64,000 nt of DNA from the NCBI RefSeq assembly GCF_007856155.1, contig NZ_CP042266.1, positions 3,968,001-4,032,000 of the forward strand. The letters are read 5' to 3'. This document shows positions 48,067 to 55,312 of this stretch, in pieces. The notes under the pieces were generated by a model. It made no database searches. It had not been told where the DNA came from and saw only the letters and a list, made by a program, of their open reading frames with translations. The DNA comes from Streptomyces qinzhouensis. Lineage in GTDB: Bacteria; Actinomycetota; Actinomycetes; Streptomycetales; Streptomycetaceae. The position numbers were made by a program, and so were the translations under genes. Each line of letters opens with the position of its first letter. The first letter of the stretch is position 1.

Positions 48067-50178
48067 TCACATCGCGCCGTCCGACGATTTCGTCCGGCGC
48101 AGCAGCCACACCAGATACGGCGCCCCCAGCAGGGCCGTCACGATGCCCACCGGGATCTCCGTCGGGGCCAGCAGCCAGCGGCCGATGGCGTCGGCGGTGA
48201 CCACGAGGAGCGCGCCCAGGATCGCCGCCATGGGCATCATGCGGGCGCCGTTGTTGCCGACCAGCCGGCGGGCCAGATGCGGGGCGACCAGTCCGACGAA
48301 GCCGACGGCCCCGACCGCGGCGGCCGTGCCCGCGGCGAGGACCGCGCCCGCGCCGAGGACCAGCAGCCGGGCCCGGCCCAGCTCCAGGCCCAGCGCGCGG
48401 GGCAGTTCGTCGCCGAGGGCGAGCAGATTCACCGGACGGGCCGCGACGACCAGCAGCAGCGCGACGACCGCGGGCACCGCCAGCCAGCCCAGGGCGTCGT
48501 AGTCCCGGCCGTACGTACTGCCCGCGAGCCAGCTCAGCGCCGCCGAGATGTTCATCTGCGAGCTGACGACCAGGATGTTCACGAGGGACATCGCGGTGGC
48601 CGCCGCGCCGAGGCCGACGAGGACGACCCGGGTGGGGTCCAGTCCGGGCCGGACCCCGGCGCGCCGCGGGCCGCGGGCGATCAGCACGACCACGAACAGC
48701 ATCAGGACCCCGCCGATACCGGCCGCCGCGGGCAGCGCGACCGCGGGCGCCGCCGGTACGGCGACGATCACGGTCACCGCGCCCAGCGAGGCACCGGCGG
48801 TGACACCGATGAGGCCCGGTTCGGCGAGCGGATTGCGGACGACCGCCTGCACGGCCGCGCCCGCGACCGCGAGAGCGGCCCCGGCGAGCGCCGCGACCAG
48901 GATCCGCGGCAGCCGGTAGGAGACGATCGACTCGGTGACGGGGTCGGTGACACCGGTCAGGGCCGAGAGGATCTGCCCGTACCCGATCTGTACGTCGCCG
49001 AGCCGCAGCGACACCACCATCGCGAGGGCCAGCACGGCCAGCCCGCCGCCGAGGACGACGGCGTAGGCGGGGGCGCGCCGTCGGCCGGAGACCGCGACGG
49101 CCGCTCCGGTGTCGGCGTCGCCCGTACTGATCCGCCGGGCGAGCAGCATGAAGACCGGTCCGCCGACGAGGGCGGTGACGACGCCGACGGGGATCTCGGA
49201 GGTGTAGACGGCCGACGGCGGCACGATGACCTGCGAGAGCGCGTCGGCGCCGAGCAGGACGGCGCAGGCGAGGACGCCCGCCATGGGGATCAGCAGGGCG
49301 TGGGCGCGGATGCCGAGGGTGCGCACGATGACGGGTGCGATCAGTCCGATGAAGCCGATGGGTCCCGCGAGGGAGACCGCGGTCGCCGACAGCAGCACCG
49401 CGAGCAGGAAGGCCGCGGGCCGGATCCGTTCGACCCGTACGCCCATCGCCGAGGCGGTCTCGTCGCCGAGGGCGAGCAGGTCGAGCGGCCGGGCCAGCAG
49501 CGGCGCGGCGCAGGCGACGGCGAGCACGACCGCACCGGTGATCAGGGGCCGTTGGAGATCGGACTGCATCAGGGTGCCGTTGCCCCAGAAGAACAGTCCG
49601 CGGGTGGCCTCGACATCCAGCATCTGGAGGAATTCGGCGGCGGCGGTCCCGGCCAGGGCGACCGTCGCCCCGGCGAGCAGCACCCGGCCGGGGGTGAGGA
49701 CCCCGCCGCTGCTGAGGAGGTAGACGATGCCGATGGCGAGCAGTCCGCCGGCGAACGCGGCCGCGCCGGACGGCACCGGGCCCAGGTCCAGTCCCGTATA
49801 GGCGACGAGGACGACGGCGAAGTAGGCGCCCGCGTTGACGCCGAGGGTGTCGGGGGCGGCGAGCGGATTGCGGGTGGCGCCCTGCACCAGGACGCCGGAG
49901 ACGCCGACGGCGATGCCGACGACCAGGCCGGTCACCGTCCGCGGCAGTCTGCTGCCGAGCAGGATGTCCTCGGCGTGGGCGGTGCCGCCGCCGGTGAGGA
50001 CGGCGACGACATCGGCGATGCCGACGCCGGACGAGCCCATGCCGAGGTGGACGACGGCGACGGCGCACAGCACGAGACCGAGGCCGCCGCCCACGAGCAG
50101 GGCCCGTGGGCGGCGAGTGCCGGTCCCCTGGCGGCTCTTCCCGGCGGTACGGGCCGGGAGCCGGACGGGGACGGCCAT
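48067..50178 (-). CDS. Fused double FecCD permease of a siderophore importer
   Basis: 703 residues, twice the normal FecCD size. The two halves are homologous: each has a GSRLPRTVTGLVVGIAVGVSGVLVQGATRNPLAAPDTLGV-type segment (first half) or SYRLPRILVAALAGAALAVAGAAVQAVVRNPLAEPGLIGV (second half), ending with a conserved P-E-I/T-P-V-G-x-V-T-A-L-x-G-x-P block. This is the FhuB-type fusion, about 18-20 helices, which forms the whole channel in one chain. It imports a ferric siderophore in concert with the binding protein upstream, whose stop overlaps this ATG by 1 bp (TGATG), and with the ATPase at 51338. Confidence 0.95.
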   Translation of the reverse strand: MAVPVRLPARTAGKSRQGTGTRRPRALLVGGGLGLVLCAVAVVHLGMGSSGVGIADVVAVLTGGGTAHAEDILLGSRLPRTVTGLVVGIAVGVSGVLVQGATRNPLAAPDTLGVNAGAYFAVVLVAYTGLDLGPVPSGAAAFAGGLLAIGIVYLLSSGGVLTPGRVLLAGATVALAGTAAAEFLQMLDVEATRGLFFWGNGTLMQSDLQRPLITGAVVLAVACAAPLLARPLDLLALGDETASAMGVRVERIRPAAFLLAVLLSATAVSLAGPIGFIGLIAPVIVRTLGIRAHALLIPMAGVLACAVLLGADALSQVIVPPSAVYTSEIPVGVVTALVGGPVFMLLARRISTGDADTGAAVAVSGRRRAPAYAVVLGGGLAVLALAMVVSLRLGDVQIGYGQILSALTGVTDPVTESIVSYRLPRILVAALAGAALAVAGAAVQAVVRNPLAEPGLIGVTAGASLGAVTVIVAVPAAPAVALPAAAGIGGVLMLFVVVLIARGPRRAGVRPGLDPTRVVLVGLGAAATAMSLVNILVVSSQMNISAALSWLAGSTYGRDYDALGWLAVPAVVALLLVVAARPVNLLALGDELPRALGLELGRARLLVLGAGAVLAAGTAAAVGAVGFVGLVAPHLARRLVGNNGARMMPMAAILGALLVVTADAIGRWLLAPTEIPVGIVTALLGAPYLVWLLRRTKSSDGAM

Positions 50179-51182
50179 CAGACCTTCAGTGCCTTACCGG
50201 TCTCGTCGAGGATCTGGAGCGCCGACAGCGGGCCGCCGAACAGCCAGGTGCCGGGGTCCAGGGGCTGCACCTGCTGGCTCTTGACGAAGCCGAGGCCCTT
50301 CCAGACCGGGTTCTTGGCGAAGGCGCCGGTGAAGGGGTTGTCGTTGGCGGCGGCCACATAGAGGAAGGTGGCGTCCTTGGCGGTCGTGGTCAGGCCCTCG
50401 ACGCCGACGGTCGTCATGCCCCAGGCGTCGCCCTTGCCGGTCCAGCCGTTCTTCAGCCCGGCCAGGTTGAGCACCTGGGGGGCGATGGCGTCGTCGGTGA
50501 GCATCCGGACGGACGCGGTGCCGTTGGCGGTGAAGCCCTGGCCGACGGCGTACGTCAGACCGCCCTTGCCGCCCTTCTCCAGCCGGGCCTTGAGGTCGGC
50601 GGCGGCGGCGTCGATGCGCCCGGTGACGGCGGTCGCCTCGTTGGTCTTGCCGACGGCCTTGGCCAGCTCGCCGAAGTTCTTCTTCATGGTGTCGAGCTGC
50701 GGCTTGGTGGTGTAGGTGAAGGCCAGCACCGGGGCGATGTCCTGGAGCTGCTTCAGATTGGCCGCGGAGCGCTCGTTGTCGACGACGATCAGATCGGGCT
50801 GGAGGGCGCGGATCTTCTCCAGGCTGGGCTCGTTGCGGTTGCCGACGTCGGTGACGCCCTCCGGGAGCGCGGCGCCCTTGGCGGTGACCCAGGTGCCGTA
50901 GCCCTTGTTGTCGGCGTTCCCGGCGGGGGCGACACCGAGGGCGACCAGCTCTTCGGTGTACGTCCACTCCAGCGTGACCACCTTGGTCGCGGCCTTCTTC
51001 AGGCTGACCTTGCCCAGGGCGGTGTCGACGCTGATCGCGCCGCCGGTCGCCTTGTCACCGCCCTTGCCGCCCTTGTCTCCCGCGGCGTCGCCGACCGTGT
51101 CGTCGCCACCGCACCCGGCCACGACCAGAGTGAGTGCCAGGACGGCACCGCCCGTCGCGAGGGTGCGCACCAGATTCCGCAT
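50178..51182 (-). CDS. Siderophore-binding lipoprotein (ABC substrate-binding protein)
   Basis: 334 residues from ATG 51182 (AAGGAG 8 bp upstream). The signal ends in a lipobox LTLVVAGC, so the mature protein is anchored through lipidated Cys. A Gly/Lys/Asp linker leads to the type III fold: VTLEWTYTEELVALGVAP, EPSLEKIRALQPDLIVVDN (the family I-x-x-L-x-P-D-L-I motif), a long linking helix (TMKKNFGELAKAVGKTNEATAV) and LFGGPLSALQILDE. It captures ferric siderophore and delivers it to the double permease. Its promoter region contains short TGTGCTG repeats rather than an iron box. Confidence 0.94.
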   Translation of the reverse strand: MRNLVRTLATGGAVLALTLVVAGCGGDDTVGDAAGDKGGKGGDKATGGAISVDTALGKVSLKKAATKVVTLEWTYTEELVALGVAPAGNADNKGYGTWVTAKGAALPEGVTDVGNRNEPSLEKIRALQPDLIVVDNERSAANLKQLQDIAPVLAFTYTTKPQLDTMKKNFGELAKAVGKTNEATAVTGRIDAAAADLKARLEKGGKGGLTYAVGQGFTANGTASVRMLTDDAIAPQVLNLAGLKNGWTGKGDAWGMTTVGVEGLTTTAKDATFLYVAAANDNPFTGAFAKNPVWKGLGFVKSQQVQPLDPGTWLFGGPLSALQILDETGKALKV

Positions 51183-51196
51183 GGGGGTAACTCCTT

Positions 51197-51241
51197 GTGT
51201 GCTGGATGTGCTGCGTGTGCTGCGTGTGCTGCCATGTGCTG
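51197..51241 (+). repeat. TGTGCTG-type short tandem repeats
   Basis: Five imperfect 9-10 bp units containing GTGCTG precede the binding-protein gene. It is a simple repeat between ribosome site and promoter. Confidence 0.7.
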
Positions 51242-51337
51242 GGTTTGGCGTCGTTGCCGGTGGGATTTGCCGGTGGGAGGGGATGTTTCGGGGCGCGCCG
51301 AGGGGCGGCCCGGCGTGGTGCCGCGGCGCGGGCCGGG

Positions 51338-52207
51338 TCAGGGGGCGGCCGGGTCCGCTTCGGCCGGCGCGGGAGTGTCTTTCGCGAGTACGGGCCCGGG
51401 CTCGGCCGGCGCGGTGCCGGAGCCGACCGGGAAGCAGGCGAGATGGCCGGTGGTGGCGTCGCGGACGACGTTCACCCGGAGCCCGAAGGCCTGCTCGATG
51501 ACATCGGGCGTGAGGACCTCGTCGGCGCCGCCCGCCGCGATGACCCCGCCGTCCGCGACGACCACGACGTCGTCCGCGTACGCCGCGGCCTGCATCAGAT
51601 CGTGGATGACGACCCCGCACGCGATGTGGTGCTCACGCGCGAGCCGCCGGACGACGTCGAGCACCTCGAACTGGTGCCGGAGGTCGAGATAGGTGGTGGG
51701 CTCGTCGAGCAGAAGGATGCCCGCGCGCTGGGCGAGCACCATCGCCAGCCAGGCGCGCTGGCGTTCGCCGCCGGAGAGTTCGTCGAGGCGACGGTCGACG
51801 AGGGGTTCGGCGTCGGTGACGGCGAGGGCCCAGTCGATGGCCTCGGTGTCCTCGGCGGTATGCCGGGCGAGGGCGCCGCGGTGGGCGTAGCGGCCGTGCC
51901 GGACCAGTTCACGGACGGACACTCCGGCCGGTGCCTGGGAGGACTGGGGGAGGAAGGCGAGGCGCTGGGAGAGCGCCCGGCGGTTGAAGGAGGCGAGGGG
52001 GGCGCCGTCGATGCTGATCTTGCCGGCGAGCGGCGGCAGCAGACCGGCGACCGTCCTCAGTAAGGTCGACTTTCCGCAGCCGTTGGGGCCGACGAGCACG
52101 GTGACCGTGCCGGGCCGCAGCTCCAGGCCGACCTGCCGGAGCACCGGTCGTCCCGCGTGCCCCACATCCAGGTCCTCGGCCACCAGACGGGCTCCGCCCA
52201 TGGACAC
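51338..52207 (-). CDS. Siderophore ABC transporter ATP-binding protein (FepC-like)
   Basis: 289 residues from GTG 52207, with GGAAGGA just upstream (ATG 52201 is an alternative). Walker A is GPNGCGKST (40-48), the Q-loop FLPQSSQAPAGVSVRELV, the signature LSGGERQRAWLAM, Walker B ILLLDEPTTYLDL, then the switch H in VIHDLMQA. These are the FecE/FepC features of siderophore importers. It is encoded first in the importer locus, 155 bp before the binding-protein gene on the same strand. A 19-bp iron box at 52255-52273 lies just upstream, so iron represses it through DmdR. Confidence 0.95.
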   Translation of the reverse strand: MSMGGARLVAEDLDVGHAGRPVLRQVGLELRPGTVTVLVGPNGCGKSTLLRTVAGLLPPLAGKISIDGAPLASFNRRALSQRLAFLPQSSQAPAGVSVRELVRHGRYAHRGALARHTAEDTEAIDWALAVTDAEPLVDRRLDELSGGERQRAWLAMVLAQRAGILLLDEPTTYLDLRHQFEVLDVVRRLAREHHIACGVVIHDLMQAAAYADDVVVVADGGVIAAGGADEVLTPDVIEQAFGLRVNVVRDATTGHLACFPVGSGTAPAEPGPVLAKDTPAPAEADPAAP

Positions 52208-52254
52208 CACGTTCCTTCCCCCCTGCGGACGGACTGACCCCGACACCCTACAAC

Positions 52255-52273
52255 TTAGGCAAGGCACACCTAA
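52255..52273. promoter_or_regulatory. DmdR-type iron box
   Basis: TTAGGCAAGGCACACCTAA matches the Streptomyces iron-box form TTAGGTTAGGCTCACCTAA at 16 of 19 positions and keeps the TTAGG/CCTAA symmetry. It lies 48-66 bp upstream of the siderophore ATPase start. Confidence 0.85.
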
Positions 52274-52398
52274 TGCCCTTGACCGGGAACGGGGCGAGTT
52301 GTGGCCATGTCGATACCCGGAGCGACGGCCGCCCGTACCCGAACAGGCCCTCCCTTTACGGATGTTCGACACTCCACCGGGCCGCGACTTTCATTAAT

Positions 52399-52408
52399 TG
52401 ACTGGTCA
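52399..52408. promoter_or_regulatory. Short palindrome before the TetR-DUF418 operon
   Basis: TGACTGGTCA is a 4-2-4 palindrome 17 bp before the regulator ATG. TetR autoregulators often bind extended forms of this sequence. Confidence 0.35.
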
Positions 52409-52424
52409 TTTTATGATTCGGGGC

Positions 52425-53027
52425 ATGAGAACCGTGAACGCCGCCCTGCGGGCCGCCAAACGGGAGGCACTGCTGGACGCCGCGGCGCAGTGCTTCGCCG
52501 AGCGGGGCTACGAGGCCACCCGTACCGCCGATATCTGCGCCCTCGTCGGAATGAGCTCCGGCAATCTCTTCCACTACTTCCGCACCAAGCACGATGTGCT
52601 CCTCGCCCTGGTGGAGCGGGAGGGCATCCGGACCGCCGCCTTCCTCGACGAACTCGGTGCCGAACTCGGCCCCTTCGACGCGCTCCTCGGCCTGCTGGAG
52701 GGTGTCTGCGAGATGGCGGCCGACCCGGTCGCCGGGGGGCTCGCCCTGGAGATCTCGGCCCAGGCCCACCGCGACGAGGATGTCGCGCTGCGCTACAAGG
52801 CGAACGACCGCTCCTTCCGGGACGGCCTCGCCGCGCTGGTACGGGCCGCGGACGCCGCGGGTGAGATCCGTACCGATCTGACCCCCGAGGCCGCCGCGAC
52901 CTGGCTCGCCGCGCTCGTCGACGGAGTCTTCGCCCGGGTCGAGGCCGATCCGGGCTTCCGGCCCGAGGAGCAGACGGCCGTCCTGCGGCGCCTCGTCACG
53001 CATCTGCTTCAGGAAGGCGGGACATGA
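52425..53027 (+). CDS. TetR-family transcriptional regulator
   Basis: About 200 residues from ATG 52425. The DNA-binding domain is KREALLDAAAQCFAERGYEATRTADICALVGMSSGNLFHYFRTKHDVLLALVE, fully TetR-like, with recognition helix SSGNLFHYF. The C-terminal domain contains DPVAGGLALEISAQAHRDEDV and TAVLRRLVTHLLQEGGT, near the TetR_C_6/BetI group. Its stop overlaps the DUF418 gene (ATGA), so both are cotranscribed. It lies opposite the siderophore ATPase gene; the DUF418 gene and itself are the likely targets. Confidence 0.93.
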   Translation: MRTVNAALRAAKREALLDAAAQCFAERGYEATRTADICALVGMSSGNLFHYFRTKHDVLLALVEREGIRTAAFLDELGAELGPFDALLGLLEGVCEMAADPVAGGLALEISAQAHRDEDVALRYKANDRSFRDGLAALVRAADAAGEIRTDLTPEAAATWLAALVDGVFARVEADPGFRPEEQTAVLRRLVTHLLQEGGT

Positions 53028-54292
53028 CCCGGATACCGGCCACCCCGGCCGCCGCGCCTGCCGCACCCCCCGAGCCCGCACCCCCCGAGCCCGCGCCCGC
53101 CTCGCCCTCGCCCGTGCGACTGCTGAACGTCGACGCCCTGCGCGGCTTCGCGCTCCTGGGCATCCTCACCGTCAACATCTGGGCCTTCGCGGACCCCTAC
53201 TACGCGGCGACCGCGGGCAATCCGACCTATGACTCGGCCCTCGACCACATCGTCCGCTTCCTGGTCTCACTCTTCTTCGAGACCAAGTTCTATCTGCTCT
53301 TCTCCTTCCTCTTCGGCTACAGCTTCACCCTCCAGATGGCCGCCGCCGAGCGGGCCGGCGCCTCCTTCAGGCCCCGGATGCTGCGCCGTCAGGCCGGGCT
53401 GCTGACCATCGGTCTGCTGCACGGCGCCCTGCTCTTCCACGGCGAGATCCTCACGCTGTACGCGGTCCTCGGGCTGGTGCTGCTGGCCTGTCGGGGTCTC
53501 GCGCCGCGCCGTGCGGCCAGGACCGCGGTCGTGCTGCTCGGTGTCTCGGGCGGACTCTGGCTGCTGCTCGGCCTCGCCGATCTGACCGACGGCGGCGCCT
53601 CGCCCGGCCCGGGTTCCGGCCCGGCCGACAAGCTGGCCGCCTTCACCGGGGACGCGGCGGCGACCGCCGGTTACCACGCGGGCCATCTCGCCGAGACGAT
53701 CGGCGCGCTGGTGCTGCTCCAGGGCGCGAGTTCGCTGGCGATGTTCCTGCTGGGCCTGGCCGCCGGGCGGGTCCGGCTCTTCGCCGATCCGGACGCCCAC
53801 CGCGCCCTGTTCCGCCGGATCCTGCGCACCGGACTGCCCCTGGGCCTGGCGGGCGCCGCGTTCTACGCCTGGTGCGCGGTCTACCGGCAGGGCTCGGCGC
53901 TGGAGACCCTCGCCTTCGCTGTCGGCCAGCTCACCGCGCCCCTGCTGACGGCGGGGTACGTGATCCTGGGCCTGGCCCTGTTCCGTACCGCACGCGGCGC
54001 GGCCGTCGAACGCGCCCTGGCGCCGCTGGGGAAGACCGCGCTGAGCGCCTATCTGCTCCAGTCGCTGACCCTGGGCGTCCTCTTCACCGGTTACGGCTTC
54101 GGCCTGATCGACCGGCTGGCGCCGCTCGCCGTTGTCGCGATCGTCCCGGCCGTCTTCCTCGCCCAGCTGCTGCTGGCGAAGTGGTGGCTGCGCGGCCACC
54201 GTTACGGCCCCGGCGAATGGCTGCTGCGGGCGGCGACGGTGGCCGGGATCCCGAAGTGGCGGGAGCGGGAGGGGAAGCGCCGGGCCGGGTAG
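53024..54292 (+). CDS. DUF418 family membrane protein
   Basis: 422 residues. A Pro/Ala/Glu-rich N-terminus leads to LLNVDALRGFALLGILTVNIW, the signature start of the DUF418/acyltransferase-3-like family (D-x-L-R-G). About ten helices follow, including FETKFYLLFSFLFGYSFTLQM. The C-terminal DUF418 domain holds ALAPLGKTALSAYLLQSLTLGVLFTGYGFG, where G-K-x-x-L-S-x-Y-x-x-Q-S is the family motif. A role in acylating or moving cell-envelope molecules is guessed from distant kinship only. Its start overlaps the TetR stop and it ends before a clear terminator. Confidence 0.93.
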   Translation: MTRIPATPAAAPAAPPEPAPPEPAPASPSPVRLLNVDALRGFALLGILTVNIWAFADPYYAATAGNPTYDSALDHIVRFLVSLFFETKFYLLFSFLFGYSFTLQMAAAERAGASFRPRMLRRQAGLLTIGLLHGALLFHGEILTLYAVLGLVLLACRGLAPRRAARTAVVLLGVSGGLWLLLGLADLTDGGASPGPGSGPADKLAAFTGDAAATAGYHAGHLAETIGALVLLQGASSLAMFLLGLAAGRVRLFADPDAHRALFRRILRTGLPLGLAGAAFYAWCAVYRQGSALETLAFAVGQLTAPLLTAGYVILGLALFRTARGAAVERALAPLGKTALSAYLLQSLTLGVLFTGYGFGLIDRLAPLAVVAIVPAVFLAQLLLAKWWLRGHRYGPGEWLLRAATVAGIPKWREREGKRRAG

Positions 54293-54353
54293 CGGCCCAC
54301 CCCGGCGCTCCCGATCCGGCCGCCGCCGCACGGTAGGCCGTATGGCCGAATCC

Positions 54354-54388
54354 AGCCCCCCGGTCCGCAGTCCGCGGACCGGGGGGCT
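54354..54388 (+). terminator. Terminator after the TetR-DUF418 operon
   Basis: A perfect 15-bp stem, AGCCCCCCGGTCCGC with GCGGACCGGGGGGCT, 5-nt loop, followed by TT. Confidence 0.85.
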
Positions 54389-54634
54389 TTCGGGCTTCCC
54401 GGGCCCCGGCGGGCCCGGTCGCGCCACGGCGGAAAGCCGCTGGTCGACGGGTGCACCATGCAATCGGGACGCATTCGGAATACCATCGTCCGCTACCGGG
54501 AATTCCCGGCCGCCGCACGGTGAATAGCCTTCGAACGAGGAACGGCCCCGACGCACTTTCGGACGCATTCACCGTGCATTCGTCCGACCGGGCAACCTCG
54601 TCCGGCAACCGGCCCCTCTATCCAGATGTCGATT

Positions 54635-55093
54635 TCACATGGAAACTCGTTCCGGGCGGATGCGGCCTTCCGGGACATCGAGGAGAACCCTCATGCAGAT
54701 GTGCGAGGAGACCGGACCCGCCACCCCGACGTCACCGGGGCGGGTGCGACAGCAGGAGTGACGCCTGCGCACGCACCGGCGGAAACCGCCGGACCCGCTA
54801 CCGTTCACCACCCTCGTGCACGGTGGCAGAAGCCCGGGCCGAGCCTTTTCCGATCCCGGGCACCGGATGTTGCACAGAATGCAATACCCCTGAATGTTGC
54901 AGAGGATGCAATACCCCTTCTCCGGGGCCGGGTAAACCCCACCCCAACCCCATTCCGCCCGTTGCACATAATGAATAACCCGACATAACGAGCCGCTTTT
55001 CTTCAGCACTACCAGCACTATCAGCACCGCCAGCACTATCAGCGCTATCGGCACCAGCAGCGCCGGGGAAAAGGATTCGCCCCGGGCGCTCAT
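54635..55093 (-). CDS. Possible small membrane protein with Cys-rich tail
   Basis: 152 residues from ATG 55093. A clear single hydrophobic helix (SPALLVPIALIVLAVLIVLVVLKKS) is followed by a Cys-rich region in which GYCILCNI occurs twice, encoded by the 27-bp-spaced repeats, then further Cys (RRC, SCC, HIC). There is no ribosome site, ATA codons are unusually frequent, and G/C preference at third positions is weak, so the call is doubtful; the open frame continues upstream as a shadow of the FAD oxidase. If real it would be a membrane-tethered metal- or redox-binding peptide. Confidence 0.25.
   Translation of the reverse strand: MSARGESFSPALLVPIALIVLAVLIVLVVLKKSGSLCRVIHYVQRAEWGWGGVYPAPEKGYCILCNIQGYCILCNIRCPGSEKARPGLLPPCTRVVNGSGSGGFRRCVRRRHSCCRTRPGDVGVAGPVSSHICMRVLLDVPEGRIRPERVSM
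54693..54761 (+). CDS. Candidate 22-codon leader peptide
   Basis: The frame MQMCEETGPATPTSPGRVRQ ends two codons later at TGA. AGGAG lies 7 bp upstream of the ATG. No hydrophobic segment is present. It lies 620 bp before the FAD oxidase gene and might be a regulatory uORF or an independent peptide. Confidence 0.3.
   Translation: MQMCEETGPATPTSPGRVRQQE
54867..54981. repeat. TTGCA-N5-TGCAA repeats
   Basis: Two near-identical 25-bp copies (54867-54891, 54894-54918) each contain the inverted TTGCA-N5-TGCAA and CCCCT. A third diverged copy, GTTGCACATAATGAATAACC, starts at 54961. Probable binding sites of an unidentified dimeric regulator. Confidence 0.6.
55003..55065. repeat. Degenerate 9-bp tandem repeat (CAGCACTAT type)
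   Basis: About seven units related to CAGCACTAT or CAGCACCGC. It encodes the hydrophobic helix of the doubtful minus-strand ORF. Confidence 0.7.
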
Positions 55094-55312
55094 CCGCCGT
55101 GCGGTCGGAAGGGGCCCGGAGCCTCGCACCGGCCCGCGGCGGGCACCCGCTCGACCAGGCCGACGGGTGAGCACGGAGCAACGGCACCGCATGGCCGTCC
55201 CCGTCTCCGCTATCCGGACACATCGCACCCCTGCTAGGGCACACCCCTGTTCGTGCCCAGGTGTCCGGAACACGTCGCCTTCACCGACCACCGACTCTCC
55301 GGAGGACCGATC

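Larger units (their letters stand above)
54389..55312. other. Intergenic island of about 0.9 kb with repeats
   Basis: A long gap with lower GC than the surroundings. It contains a 22-codon ORF (54693), three TTGCA-type repeats (54867-54981), a 9-bp repeat tract (55003-55065) and a possible minus-strand small membrane ORF. No recognised gene fills it. Confidence 0.55.
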
